From Symbiodinium microadriaticum (lineage: Eukaryota > Sar > Dinophyceae > Suessiales > Symbiodiniaceae), in contig LSRX01000078.1 in NCBI GenBank assembly GCA_001939145.1, forward strand, positions 249,594-313,593: a stretch of 64,000 nucleotides of DNA. The letters run 5' to 3'. The notes below the pieces were generated by a model. That model did not search any database. It was not told where the DNA came from and worked only from the letters and a program-made list of their open reading frames with translations. Shown piece by piece: positions 1-10,818 of this stretch. A program made the translations under genes and the position numbers. Every line of letters begins with the position of its first letter. Position 1 is the stretch's first letter.

Positions 1-424
1 CGCGAGCGTCATGGCCAGGACTGAACCCCCGACCCTAAGACCCGCACCCCGTTCCAAAGCCCAAGACACGACTTGAAGCACGATCCTCTATGAACCCCTT
101 CAATCTTACGGTTCTGCGGGTTACTTGAATCATGAGTTCTGCAAGGGCTCATTGCTATAAAGGCTACCATATGCATATACGGGTTTAGGCTGAGGTTTGG
201 GGTTTTGGGCGAGTTTAGGGGGGGGCAGGAACAGGGTAAAGGCTTAAAGCCTGAAGAACTGGCAGTATTCTTCCTTAGGGTTCCTGGCCACAACCGTGGC
301 TTATTGTGTGAAATGCGCAGTACTACCCCGGAATACTATTCTATTAATTTATTACCGCCCATTTTTAAACCTGAACCCTATGGTTGAAGGTGTTTTTGGG
401 TTTTTTCCGTGATTTTCCGGGAGG

Positions 425-502
425 ATCGTCGCCCGAGTTCGTTTCAGTTTCCTGGAGTTCTTCGAGGAGGCTGAGGACGCAGTTGCCTCCGGCTCAAGGA
501 CC
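425..502 (+). CDS. Candidate exon, unknown protein
   Basis: GC-richer stretch between telomere-like runs that reads VRFSFLEFFEEAEDAVASGS in its core, an amphipathic acidic helix. No family recognised. An open frame this short is not significant by itself; the call rests on residue composition. Confidence 0.3.
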
Positions 503-1656
503 TTAGGGGTTTATGGTTTAGGGTTTAGGGTTGTGGAGGTGGATCTTTGCATACAGAGGTCTGAAAAGGTTTGTAAGAGTAGTTCCTTGCAGCCCTTATT
601 GAGTTTTGTTAGTATGATATACCCCAAAACTCCAAACTACACTTGTTCTCGAGGCCCCTTTGCCCTCTCTTTCGAAGTTCGGATGGTTCTCTGGGTGTGG
701 GTGCCTCTTTGGATCACTACGACACCATTAGACCAAGGACCGTGAGAAATCCTAGTCTCAAGATCTCCTCTTGATATGGTTATTATAGGTTTATAGGGTT
801 CAGGGTGTACGGGTTTAGGGTTTAGGGTTTAGGTATGTTGGGTTCGGTGTCTGAGGGGCTATAGTTTTTCGCGGTTCAATCATTGCGGTTGCCTGGAGGT
901 TGGCCTGGTCCTGGAAGTGTCGGGTCTGTAAATGTAAACGAGCAGAATTCCGCGGGGTGTAGGTTGACTGTCAAGGTGTACCCTCAATGTGAGCCCCAAG
1001 GTTACAATGCAGCCATAACCCAGAGGTCTTGCCTTCACCTAGAATAAGCTAAATGCTTCCACGGCCTGAACGACTGGTCCCTGGGCTGCAGTTCCTTAGT
1101 TTCAGGCCTCCCATCTTACCCTGCAGCCTCATTTGAGGGGGCCTCTGCACTGGATATCCTGCATCACTAGGTCGCTAGGGCTCACAATTGGCGTTGAAGG
1201 TCGACCCAGGCCATTTACGGGTTTAGGGGTCAGGGGTTTGGGGGTTTGAGGAACAGTTTAGGGCTTGCAAGACTATATTACATAAAGGACCGGCGAAGCT
1301 TCACAGGTACTTAAAGGATCGCATGGGATCGAGCAATTACTTAAGTGAAAAAACCGGTTTCCCTCGACTCTCCTCCTTTGTTGCATCAGCTTCAATCCGA
1401 TTAGCAAGTCCCCCGCGGCTTGAAGAAGAATAGAACTAGTTATGCAGTTATACCATACCATGCCCTCCGATACCCTCCCGTGCATTTTTTGTCAGGTCAT
1501 TTTGTTCTACCACATGTGAAAAAAAACTTTTAAGGACCTCTACAACAAAGAAGGCGCAACCTTTTTCAAGCCGCTATAGATATCCACAGAACGACCCCCG
1601 CAGGCTAAACACTGATCCCTTATCCCTAAACCAATACCAATGCTGTGCACCCAACA

Positions 1657-1770
1657 TACCCAGAGAACCCAATACCCCTTAATTAAGGAATCTACCTCAA
1701 ATCATATTACTAAGGCCCCTATAATTTAAGGTACGATTCCTTAGTTAAGGGGTATGGGTTCTCTGGGTAG
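1657..1770. mobile_element. Foldback element family H, copy 1
   Basis: Arms TACCCAGAGAACCCAATACC and the matching inverted right arm ending GGTTCTCTGGGTA frame a 114 bp palindrome with an AT-rich centre (CTTAATTAAGG). A diverged relative is at about 15035-15110. Confidence 0.7.
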
Positions 1771-2379
1771 GCAATCTGCTCGTTCTTCCTGCCCTAAACC
1801 CTAAACCCCAAACCCTAAACCCTAAACCTTTTCTTCCTGTAGGATCCGGGCTTTCAGTGCACCACCGCTCCGATCTGCGACTGTGCCTTCATGCGCGGAG
1901 GCCTTATAGTAGCCCTTATAAAACCCTTTATAAGGAACCCTTTAAAGGAACCCCCAAAACCCAGACGTATGGTTTAGGGTTTGGGGCTTAGGGATTGGAG
2001 TCTAGGGTTTTTGGTTCAGGGTTTGGAATGTTTGGGCTTGGTGTTTGGAGGGCACCGGCATGATGATTGCGATGATTGTGATGCGCGCTTTCGTTGCCAT
2101 CCTAAACCCTAAGCCCCAAACCCTAAACTTTAAACCCGACATCATCGTCACAATCTTCTTCATCAGCAGCACTATCAACCGTATCATCGAGGCCCGCCTC
2201 TCTACAACCCTCATCATGGCGTAGATTGTAGCAACGTTCGTTGACATCTCAGCGTGCTTAGTGCCTTCATCTTACAACAAAACATGATAAGCAGAGTAAA
2301 ACAAATAACTACGTACACATGTATGTATATGTGTAGGCCTATGCACGTATGTTTGTAAATGTGATTTTACATGATATAG

Positions 2380-2461
2380 GTATGTATGTATGTATGTATG
2401 TATGTATGTATGTATGTATGTATGTATTTATGTATGTATGTATGTATGTATGTATGTATGC
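2380..2461. repeat. (TATG)n microsatellite
   Basis: About 20 consecutive TATG units with one TTTA interruption. Confidence 0.95.
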
Positions 2462-2642
2462 ATATATACACATTATACATATGGGCTCCATCAGTGTAGA
2501 GTTCTTAGCATAAAGGCGGCCAGGAGAGACGTCTTATCTAAAATGATTCAGCCCATCCAATGACTAGCACGACTTTACTAGCCAGCCGGGGTCCGCGGAT
2601 GTATCGCAAGTAGCCATACCGGTGAAGGTTTGAGTGCATAGA

Positions 2643-2752
2643 ACCCAACTAAACCCTCACACCCTAAACCTCTAAACCCTAAGCCCTCAAACCCTAAACC
2701 TCTAAACCCTAAGCCACTAAACCATAAGCCCCTAACCCTAAACCCTGAAGCA
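2643..2752. repeat. Interstitial CCCTAAA array
   Basis: Around a dozen degenerate CCCTAAACC/CCCTAAGC units in one orientation. Confidence 0.85.
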
Positions 2753-2802
2753 CAGATCGCAAGGAAGCAGGGATCCTCTGCTCTGAAAGCGCTTTGAACT
2801 CT

Positions 2803-2896
2803 CTACCCATAGGTCCCTAAGTAGTTCCTTTTATAGTTTATATTTAGAAACGTGTAAGGTAATCCCAAAAAGGAACTACTTAGGGGCCTATGGGTA
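2803..2896. mobile_element. Foldback element family A, copy A1
   Basis: Arms CTACCCATAGGTCCCTAAGT...TTTT and AAAA...ACTTAGGGGCCTATGGGTA pair over about 30 nt. The central ~34 nt is the reverse complement of the centre of copy A2, so copies lie in both orientations around an asymmetric core. Ends in GGGTAAAC, a splice-donor-like edge. Confidence 0.8.
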
Positions 2897-2924
2897 AACC
2901 CTATAAACCTTTAAACCCTGCCAG

Positions 2925-2987
2925 GAGCCAGTGCTGCTAGATTCTGCAAAGGAGTCAAAGGAGTCGCCTGAGCCGGCAGCTTCGTAA
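2925..2987 (+). CDS. Candidate terminal exon, unknown protein
   Basis: Follows a TGCCAG acceptor-like site 28 bp after foldback A1 and reads EPVLLDSAKESKESPEPAAS then TAA. Ser/Glu/Pro-rich tail; no family recognised. Confidence 0.3.
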   Translation, partial: EPVLLDSAKESKESPEPAAS

Positions 2988-3208
2988 CCGAATTGGCGGA
3001 TGTTTTTGAAATTTGGGTTTCGAGTTAAGACGTTTTAGAGTTTGCATCGACCTGTTAGGTTTTAAGATCGTTGCTTTTGGAGGGTGAGGCTTAGGCATGG
3101 GCTCGATTTGTGCCACCTGTCACTATGACAGCTTGTCGGAGGGATGTTCTGTTAAAGCTATACCCCAATCCGGATGTGGGGTGGGGGTGGTTTTGATTGC
3201 GTAACTAA

Positions 3209-3333
3209 TATACTACTACTACTACAACTACTACTACTACTACTACTACCACCACTACTACTACCACTACTACTACCACTACTCCTCCTGCTGCTGCTGC
3301 TACTACTACGACTACCACCACCACCACCTCGTA
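3209..3333. repeat. (ACT)n/(ACC)n trinucleotide repeat
   Basis: Imperfect trinucleotide tract ~125 bp long. Poly-Leu on one strand and poly-Ser on the other are artefacts of the repeat, not genes. Confidence 0.95.
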
Positions 3334-3913
3334 TATATGTTTGCTTCTGTCGCGACTGCATTTTGATGATACCATTAGTAGCTAAATTTCGAACAAAGGT
3401 ACGCAATCGTGGTAGCGAAGGGCATCCGTTCTTCTGCGCTCGCCCTTGCATACGCTACCAAACCTCCGGCACCTGCCAGCTTGGCAGCTTTGCAGCAGTT
3501 TTAGGGGTTTGCTTGTGGCACCAATCACCTGTTTGCAGGGTTGTACTACTGTACACTAGATTTACAGGGTCATGCTATACCACGTCGTAGGGTCTGTCTC
3601 TACAAGCAGGGGTCCTAGTAGTACTAGTAGGGGGTTTTTGTACGTCTCAGAGTTAGTTTCGGCAATTCAGGCTTTAGGGGTGAGGGGCCCGCATTGTAGT
3701 TGGGGGTGACCTTGTATGTTGAGCTACGTGTATTAGGTGTACTCAGAACCCTGTTATTTGACGTCATTCGTGTTCATTGTGTTTATCGCGCAGATATGTC
3801 TTGCGGTTAATGTGTTTATGCTTTTTTTCGGCTTACTTAGCGGTATACTCTGCAATCAGAAACCCTACAGCCCAAGCTTTTCCGACGGTTGAGGTTCCGA
3901 TTGCGGCTTTTGC

Positions 3914-4003
3914 CATCACGTGCACGAGCCCGAAATCAAGCTGGACAAGAGGCACCGTGCGGCTGTGCCCCTTGGCTCGGTCCCCGGACCGTGGTGGCCC
4001 CTG
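3914..4003 (+). CDS. Candidate exon, unknown protein
   Basis: Reads HEPEIKLDKRHRAAVPLGSV in its core, with GC-rich third positions unlike the flanks. It ends one base before foldback A2, one of several cases where a palindrome abuts a coding-like stretch. Confidence 0.3.
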
Positions 4004-4004
4004 A

Positions 4005-4100
4005 CTACCCATAGGCCCCTAAGTAGTTCCTTTTCGGGATTACCTTATAGGATTCTAGGTATAAGCTATAAAAAGGATCTACTTAGGGGCCTATGGGTAG
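4005..4100. mobile_element. Foldback element family A, copy A2
   Basis: 96 bp palindrome, arms CTACCCATAGGCCCCTAAGT and ACTTAGGGGCCTATGGGTAG, core GGGATTACCTTATAGGATTC. One arm mismatch region (AAGGATCTACTT). Confidence 0.85.
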
Positions 4101-4230
4101 ACCCGAAACCTACGCGCTCTAAACACATAACCATTTAGTAGGGTTTCAGTGGGCTCATGGCTTAAGTTTTAATGGCCGGGATGTTGGAGCTCTCTATGAG
4201 TCCTTATGCAATGCACTGTTCGGGAACCTA

Positions 4231-4340
4231 CTCATAAACCCTAAACCCTAAACCTCTAAGCCCGACAGACATTGCAGACGGAAAGAGGTGTCAACAAAAA
4301 AAAGCCTAAACCCTAAACCCTGAATCCCCTAAACCCTCAA
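4231..4340. repeat. Interstitial CCCTAAA array
   Basis: Several CCCTAAACC units split by a short unique stretch and an A-run. Confidence 0.8.
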
Positions 4341-4374
4341 CCCTAGACTGATCCCTACAAGACTTAGGCAGAGG

Positions 4375-4512
4375 ATGCCCCTGTCGGAGCTCTTCGAGAT
4401 CATGTGGCCCTTGCTGGAGCGTCGTGCCCGAGATGCCGGCGTTTCGGAGGCTGACGTCCAAGAGATGTATCAGGCCCGCTTGGGATTATATAGGGGTTAC
4501 GACAGGGTTTAG
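4375..4512 (+). CDS. Candidate exon or small ORF (45 aa), unknown
   Basis: ATG-initiated 45-codon frame starting MPLSELFEIMWPLLERRARD and continuing with a helical VSEADVQEMY segment. Codon use and composition look protein-like and differ from the surrounding repeats. It follows an AG acceptor-like site (TTAGGCAG), so it may be internal. No family recognised. Confidence 0.4.
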   Translation: MPLSELFEIMWPLLERRARDAGVSEADVQEMYQARLGLYRGYDRV

Positions 4513-4667
4513 CCTGTCCTATACTTTAACACCCTCTATGATGGAACTGAGCCGGACACTAGGAATCCTATATTCTAGACCTGATCCTAGACCCCAAGCC
4601 CTGAACCTTAAACTCACCCTAAACCCTAAACCAAAACCCTGAGCAATTTCATTTGTTCCTTAAGGTC

Positions 4668-4763
4668 CTCAACCACGAAAGCCAGCCGTCTGTCTCTGAT
4701 GGAACGATGACGGGCCGGGCCAAGCAAAACTTCCGGCAGATGCTTCGGTCGCCTTGCCTTAGC
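4668..4763 (+). CDS. Candidate exon, unknown protein
   Basis: Open frame of 32 codons with core SDGTMTGRAKQNFRQMLRSP, between telomere-like runs. Basic, helix-prone; function unknown. Confidence 0.35.
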
Positions 4764-4830
4764 AAAAGCCAATCTTTGGTACCTAGGCCTAGGGCCTTGG
4801 GCTTATAGGGTTTAGAACTCATTCCCATAC

Positions 4831-4927
4831 GGGTAGTTGTCTAAATTAGGGTCCCCTGTTGGGCTCCTTTTTGGGTGCCGTACTATGTTGGGGACCTAAA
4901 AAGGGACCCTACTTTAGAGAACTACCC
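4831..4927. mobile_element. Foldback element family D, copy D1
   Basis: Arms GGGTAGTTGTCTAAATTAGG and its complement ending TAGAGAACTACCC, with core GTGCCGTACTATGTTGGGG shared with D2-D5. Confidence 0.8.
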
Positions 4928-4996
4928 ATATAGTCCCAGAAGTTTAACCTTTGCTTCCCCTAAGACACAGGACAACTAAGGTCTACCAACAAGAAG

Positions 4997-5092
4997 ATGT
5001 CGATGCTGCTCTCGATGATCGCAGGCCGATGCACGGCAGATGGTCAAGAGCGGCTCTTGGACGTGCTTCGTCGCTTGCGCAGTCGCGACTAA
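4997..5092 (+). CDS. Candidate terminal exon, unknown
   Basis: Frame MSMLLSMIAGRCTADGQERL then a Leu/Arg helix LDVLRRLRSRD and TAA. Overlaps the start of the longer frame 5040-5549 in a different phase; which one is used, if any, cannot be decided here. Confidence 0.3.
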   Translation: MSMLLSMIAGRCTADGQERLLDVLRRLRSRD

Positions 5093-5549
5093 AATCGCCT
5101 GCAGAACAGGTGTTCTTGCAGCGCCTATGTTCGGAACGAACTTGGAATGCGGCAAGCCACTGAAAGATACCGTTAGGGGCAGGATCCCTATGTCTCTTGC
5201 AGTGATCGGAAAGCCGGACGGAGTCCCTTTCCAGCAGCGGCCTGCGGGAGAAAGTTCGGACGCAGTCCTGCTCATAGCATCTCCTGGAATCTGGCTTGAC
5301 CTAGCCGCTCCAGGGGAGTGCTACTCCCAGAGAAGTTTTTGCCTTCACAAGGCCCGAACAAGGGCCGAGTGCATCGCCGTGTGGCTGGAGTTCCCCCGTT
5401 CAAACATGGGAACTCCGGTATCGCGTTCTCTCCGGGGCTTTCTGTGGTCCGGGTTTAAGCCTGAATCTCCAACGGCCAATTGGCAGACCTTGCTAGTTTC
5501 ATTGAGGTTGAAGCGCTTGGAAAACAGCTGGGCTCTAGAACTCGATTAA
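5040..5549 (+). CDS. Hypothetical ORF (169 aa)
   Basis: The longest ATG-initiated frame in the left block. Cys and Trp are scattered, there is no recognisable domain or signal peptide, and composition is only mildly protein-like. It may be a chance frame through several exons read in different phases. Confidence 0.25.
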   Translation: MVKSGSWTCFVACAVATKIACRTGVLAAPMFGTNLECGKPLKDTVRGRIPMSLAVIGKPDGVPFQQRPAGESSDAVLLIASPGIWLDLAAPGECYSQRSFCLHKARTRAECIAVWLEFPRSNMGTPVSRSLRGFLWSGFKPESPTANWQTLLVSLRLKRLENSWALELD

Positions 5550-6440
5550 GCAATGGCCTACAGAAAGGGCCAGGTGCATGAATAACGAAGTTGTGTACAA
5601 GCCGTTATCAGTACTGGAGCCCCAGAGACTTAGGCTGTTTATATCCTGTTTGCACTGAAACCCTGCCATCCTCGAGCGCTAGACCCTTATTCCCCAAACG
5701 GCAAACGGCGGTTTCGGGTCCCCGGCAGGGGGGATGAGGCTTGTCAGAGGTGTGCTCATTGATGGATATAGGATCAGTTTGTTTTTTTTCCAGGTGCGGC
5801 TTGAGTCCATCGGACGACCGTTGGACGTGCTGCTGAGTTAAGAAGACGTTTGGGTGTTGTGGGGATTTAGAGTCATTTAGAAGCTTTATTGTCGTCTTGC
5901 AGAGGCTTAAACTTTACGACTTTCTCATCGACGGAATTCGACACTGAGTTTCTCCCACTCAGTCACAGGGTTTCTGCGTGGCAATCGGGGCGGGCCAAGG
6001 TTTGTTTTTGTTTAAAGAAGTTTGTCGAGGGAATCGCCAAATGAAGAAGCGTGTTTTAAGATATATGATGAACCGGACTCGCCTCTGTTTAAGCCGTGCA
6101 AGATCGCTTTAGAACTTTAGAGCATATTTCTTTTTTTTTTTTGAAACCCATCATGCCAGCATTGTGTTTGCAAACAGGGGGAGAGCTCCTATCATCCGAG
6201 CATCCTATTTGCATTGGGGGGTTTAGGGTTTAGGGTTTTAGGGCTTAGGGTTTAGGGCTGCGCCCCTCGCTGTTTTAATTTAAGCAGTGCAAGCTTGCTT
6301 CAAAGTAGATGAGTTTCTTGTTTTGAGATCCATCACGCGATCATTGTGTTTGCTGCGCCCCCGCGACCCACCGCTGATGAAAATATAGGTAACTCGAAGT
6401 TATGCTTTGCAAAAAATAATGACAGGGCAGATTAATACAA
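5550..6440. other. Low-information stretch with a diverged duplication
   Basis: No gene seen. Sequence at about 6085-6180 (CCGTGCAAG, GATCCATCA and ATTGTGTTTGC-type motifs) recurs in diverged form at about 6272-6355 on either side of a short telomere-like run (6220-6262). A T-run lies at 6129-6142. Confidence 0.5.
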
Positions 6441-6715
6441 ATGATGAACCGGAATCGCCAACTAATGAGGCGTGAATCTCCAAATGAGGGGGCATGTTTA
6501 AGATGTCTGGTGAAGCGGAATCGCCAGATGAGGGGGCGTGTTTTAGATATATGTTGAATCGGAATCGCCAATGAGGGGGTAGTTTAAGAATTCTGATGAA
6601 ACGGAATCGCCAGGCATGTTTGGTATATACTGATCCGGAATCGCCACATGAGGGGGCGTGTTCAGGATGTATGTTGAAGCGGAATCGCCAAATCAGGGTG
6701 TTTAAGATTTATGGG
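6440..6715. repeat. ~55 bp tandem array, GGAATCGCCA type
   Basis: About six imperfect units containing GCGGAATCGCCANATGAGGG followed by GGCGTGTTT and AGATNTATG. A detached unit lies at 6031-6073. No sustained reading frame. Confidence 0.85.
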
Positions 6716-6720
6716 CACCG

Positions 6721-6812
6721 GCAGCAGCAGCATCAGCACGACGAGCAGCAGCACCAGTAACATCAGCAGCAGCAGCAGCAGCAGCAGCAGCACGACAAGC
6801 ACCGGCACCAGC
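6721..6812. repeat. CAG-rich trinucleotide repeat
   Basis: Runs of AGC/GCA with ACGAC and ACCGG interruptions directly follow the 55 bp array. Confidence 0.9.
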
Positions 6813-6821
6813 AGCAGTAAC

Positions 6822-6990
6822 ATCCCCCAATAGCTTGACGCGCAGGCAAACCCTTAAAAGTAGAGTCCCCCATTAGCTTCACGCACAGGCAAACCTGAAA
6901 ACTAGAATCCCCCAAAAGCTTGACGCACAAGCAAACCCTGAAAACTAGAATCCCCCACTAGCTTGACGCGCAGGCGAACCCAAACCATGT
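6822..6990. repeat. ~51 bp tandem array, CCCCCAxTAGCTTGACGCGC type
   Basis: Four imperfect units of TAGCTTGACGCGCAGGCAAA followed by CCCTGAAAACTAGAATCCCC. Three different tandem arrays (55 bp, CAG, 51 bp) lie back to back here. Confidence 0.9.
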
Positions 6991-7236
6991 CCATGAAAAA
7001 AGCCTCCCGCCAAACAAACAAACCTCCACCAGTCGGGGCATGCTGCCTGAAACTGGCGCACACTCTGAACGATTATCGATGGCGTGTCATAAAGCCAGGG
7101 ACCTAATCCTCATTCTTATATCATATTATACAATGCTATACATATATATATATATATACACACATTTTTTATATCAGACATATTCTGCTAATTATGCCAT
7201 GTTATTTTTCTACGATATTGCTACAAATGTATACCG

Positions 7237-7343
7237 ACCTCTGCGGGAGCGGCAACACTGCAAGCCGCCTTTCCCGACGCGGAAACTCTGGATGACGTTT
7301 GGGAGTTACGTGGTGCGCATGCCCGCCACGCAACAAGCGGTTT
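7237..7343 (+). CDS. Candidate exon, unknown protein
   Basis: Reads TSAGAATLQAAFPDAETLDD in its first part and stays open into the telomere-like run that follows. Ala/Asp/Glu-rich helix-like composition with GC-rich third positions. Confidence 0.35.
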
Positions 7344-7909
7344 AGGGTTTCGAGTTTAGGGATGTTTAGGGTTTAGGGTTTGCCTGTTTAGGGTTTAGTT
7401 TAGTGTTACCTGAAGCCTTAACCACGCAGTCTTGACCCCGAGCTGCCCCATCCCGGAGAGAACCTTGATTAATTTAATTGCGGGAGTTTCCCTTAGTTTA
7501 ATAGGGTTTAGTAAAGTTCAAAGTGAAGAGCATGTGGGAGTTCAGGAATTCGGGGTGCTTTCGGCTGAGCTTTTCGAGGTTTTCAGGGTTCCGGCGCTCG
7601 GAAGCCGAATCTAGGGTTTAGGGTTTAGGGATGTTTAGGGATTAGGGTTCTAGGGTTTAGGGCTGAGGGCTTTAGGGTGGAACCCCAGAGCTCTTGACCC
7701 TGCCATTTTGAGCCCCAGCCCCCACCCCTCGTCCAGAAGCGATATAGAAGAGCTAGAGAAGACCAAATACTGTCGGCTCTGGGGTTTTCGGGTTTAGTGG
7801 GCTTAGAGTATTCTAGTGTCATTACAGGGAAGTTTAGGGTTCCGGGGGTGAAGGCGTAGGGCCTAGGGTTCAGGACTACAGATAAGGGGCCGCTTGGATC
7901 GTAAACTGT

Positions 7910-8205
7910 GACTAAACCCTAAACCCCTAAACCCGTAAACCCCTAAACCCCTAAACCCCTAAACCCTGAACCCCTAAAGCCCTAAACCCTGAAACCCCTA
8001 AAGCCCCTAAAACCCTAAACCCTAAAACCCAAAAACCCTAAACCCGAAACCCTAAACCCTATAAACCCTAAAACCCCTAAACCCTAAACCCCTAAAACCC
8101 CTAAAACCCCTAAAACCCCTAAAACCCCTAAAGCCCTAAACCCTAAAACCCCTAAACCGCTGAGCCCTAAAACCCCTAAACCCCTAAACCCTAAACCCTT
8201 ATAGA
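7910..8205. repeat. Largest dense CCCTAAA-like array in the left block
   Basis: About 300 bp of almost uninterrupted CCCTAAAC/CCCCTAAAAC units of 7-9 bp in one orientation; unit length drifts, so this is degenerate interstitial sequence. Confidence 0.95.
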
Positions 8206-8350
8206 TCCCTTTAAAGGGACCCTTATAGTACCCCCTAAAACCCCGAACCGCTGAGTGGATTCTTGTTGACTTCAGCAGGGAGGCGCGGGTGACACGGGCT
8301 CCAGGAACACTGGAGCTTGGCAGAATACGGCCTTGCCCGAGGGTTGTTAG

Positions 8351-8352
8351 GG

Positions 8353-8392
<40 letters not shown>

Positions 8393-8418
8393 ACACACAT
8401 ATGTATATGTGTATATAC

Positions 8419-8450
<32 letters not shown>

Positions 8451-8580
8451 CGAGGGAGAGAGAGGGAGATGGTAGGGGATCGTAGAGAGGGCAGATGGTA
8501 GGGGATCGTAGATAGATAGAGAGGGAGAGAGAGAGAGAGAGAGAGATATATATATATATATGTAAGTGTTTATATGTATA
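8351..8580. repeat. TA / GA compound microsatellites
   Basis: (TA)n at 8356-8384 and 8418-8436, (GA)n at 8437-8470 and 8518-8545, then (TA)n to 8562. A GGTAGGGGATCGTAGA unit is duplicated inside (8470-8512). Confidence 0.95.
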
Positions 8581-8699
8581 TATGTACGTAGAACCTTTAT
8601 GCTCTATTTGACGGTCGCGTCTTGTGCTTTGCAAATCTCACTAAACATTTAGCATTAAAAAAAGAAAGAAAAATTGTTAAACTTTTAAGTTCGTAATTG

Positions 8700-9885
8700 T
8701 GCTTAGTTTGCGAGAGAAGACTTCGGCACCGAGTCAAAATTATGAATTCTTCTAAATTTCATAATCTTCGATTTGCTTTTGGCTTGAGAAAGGAGAATTC
8801 GGCACCGTTTCGAAATTTATTTAAAAGTTTGATTAAGTTTAACAAGGAAGTTTTTATTGCTGAAATTCTTAATTCCTAATTGTTAAACCTGTCCTCGGTT
8901 TGAGAGAATAAGGTTTCGGGACCGGTTTGAAATTTAAAACCAACAATCTCCTTATAAGGACACGTTTTTAATTTCTAAATGTTGAATCTGTCCTCGTGGC
9001 GGGAGACGAGGATTTCGGAACCGATTTAAAATTTACAAGGTTTTAAATGTTTAAGGTTTCCAAATATTGAAATTCAGCATTTAGAAATATGAATATGTCC
9101 CCATTCAGATGCTTTTAAGGTTTTCATTTTTGAGTCCGAAGTCTCCGTTTGAGAGACGAGGATTTCGGGACCGACTGAACATTAAAAAATGGAGTTCAAT
9201 CATTGCAAATATTCGAAAAATAAAAAATGTAAAGATTGTTGAATAAGAAACTTTGCAACTGTATATCTGTCCTCGGTTTGGGAGGCGAGGATTTCGGTAC
9301 CGATTTAAAGTTTACAAATTGTTAAAAATTAAACAAGGTTGAATTTTCAGTATTCACGAATTTTCAAGATGTTCTTAATAAAGAACATTTTCAGATCCTC
9401 GGTTCGGCAGACGAGGATTTCGATACCGGTTTAAAGTTTAGAAATTAAAAATACTTGTAAGAATGTTGTTAAGTTTTAACCTTTGTAAATTTTAAAGTTT
9501 CAATACTTTTAAATCGGTCCCGAGTTTCATTCTCCCAAACCGAGGACCGATTCAAAATGTTTAACAATTTAAAATTTCCTGTCAAAAAAGATTAGTCTTA
9601 AACTTTGAATTTTCTCATTTTTCAACCTTTAAAGTTCAATTCGGGTTCGAAATCCCGTTCTCCCAAAGCGAGGATACATTCAACACACAAGCATTTTCAT
9701 CATTATTTTTTTTTTAAAGTTTCAATGTTTGAATATTTGAGTTTTTAATTCTAGATTTTGAATCGGTGCCGAATTTTGGTTATCCCAAACCGAGACTGGG
9801 ATTCAACAGTTTATATCGTAAAGTCTTTGCATTTTATAATTTTTACATCGGTGCCGAAATCTCCGTATCCCAGCCTAAATGCAGG
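8700..9885. repeat. AT-rich array of hairpin-plus-palindrome units
   Basis: Seven direct units (about 8702, 8776, 8889, 8989, 9133, 9267, 9393) then four inverted units (about 9508, 9640, 9755, 9845). A clear unit contains CCTCGGTTTGGGAGGCGAGG, a 5 bp stem (CCTCG/CGAGG), then ATTTCGGTACCGATTTAAA, whose CGGTACCG is palindromic. Units are ~75-140 bp apart in AT-rich sequence. No telomere repeats occur inside. The 60-codon frame at 8697-8879 is not convincing. Confidence 0.8.
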
Positions 9886-10159
9886 CTCTAAGCTACAAGC
9901 AGAACATAAACCGTCACCCTGACCAACCTACACCCCAAACCCTGGCTAAGCTCTTGTCGACTCGAAGCCTTATAATTGTTAACCTTAAACCCTAAACCCC
10001 AAACTCAAAAGCTTAAGCTAGACGCTAAACCCCGAAACCCCACCACCACACCACAGGGGAAAGACGGACCCCACACCCCACCCGACAGGGGGACGGAAAG
10101 CATCCTGGACCATGGACCATGGGGGGGAAGGAGGGGAGGGGGGCCGCGGAGCGCCTGAA

Positions 10160-10160
10160 C

Positions 10161-10194
<34 letters not shown>

Positions 10195-10335
10195 CTACAC
10201 GGGGTATAGGGTTCTTAGGGATGTATATATGACAAAACCCTAAACCCTGAATTCTTTTCTGGGTCAGTTCCTCCATGAGACTTGCTCCCAGCATGCGCGG
10301 CTCCTATTTGAGCCCATGGGACTCCTTTCTCACTT
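10160..10335. repeat. Mosaic repeat segment, reference copy
   Basis: 10160-10238 (TA tract, then CTACACGGGGTATAGGGTTC) recurs at 12279-12355. 10239-10332 (CTGAATTCTTTTCTGGGTCA onward) recurs at 12704-12795. Identity looks near complete by eye. Confidence 0.85.
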
Positions 10336-10454
10336 CTTCCTCAGCCCTGTCAGGGCCCAAGTACGAGTTTAAGAGAGGAGGTTTAGGGTTTAGAGTCTAG
10401 GGTTTAGAGTCTAGGGTTTAAAAGTTTAGGGGTTTAGGGTTTATACTCTCCAAA

Positions 10455-10562
10455 ATGCTAACCGACATCGCAGCTATCCGGAGCCCGATCGAACTTCTGG
10501 CAGCTCTTACGCACAAGCCGTGTACAATAGCAGTGACATCAGAGACCCTAATTAAAACATAG
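10455..10562 (+). CDS. Candidate exon or small ORF (35 aa), unknown
   Basis: Begins MLTDIAAIRSPIELLAALTH and continues with KPCTIAVTSE before a stop. Aliphatic, helix-rich and very unlike the repeats around it; one of the better candidate exons. No family recognised. Confidence 0.4.
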   Translation: MLTDIAAIRSPIELLAALTHKPCTIAVTSETLIKT

Positions 10563-10697
10563 ACTTAAACCCCTACAACCAAAGGCCCTGAACCTAATTC
10601 CCTAAACCCGAAGGGAAGACAAAAGAGCTGTCATAGACTACGCTGCACGCCCTGTAAGATATCTAAAGAACTATTATAGAGCCCCGCAGAACTGAGA

Positions 10698-10791
10698 AGG
10701 GAGCCACATAAATTCGAGGAATTCACCGAGAGACGTCACACAAGCAAATCCAACTGCCTGGGCCGGGCTCCTCCGGACCCTATCCCCTTAC
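10698..10791 (+). CDS. Candidate exon, unknown protein
   Basis: Open frame with core REPHKFEEFTERRHTSKSNC, charged and protein-like, ending in a telomere-like run. Confidence 0.3.
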
Positions 10792-10818
10792 GGTTTAGGC
10801 TTTAGGCTAGCCCTAAAC

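Noticed and set aside
488-498. Third spliced-leader trace (CCGGCTCAAGG)
   Set aside because: Only GGCTCAAG matches, expected by chance, and it lies in a coding-like stretch.
7910-8205. A true chromosome end
   Set aside because: Units are degenerate, drift in length and are followed by 56 kb of sequence; orientation flips many times across the window.
8697-8879. 60-codon ORF in the AT-rich hairpin array
   Set aside because: It spans two repeat units and follows their sequence; not conserved in the other units.
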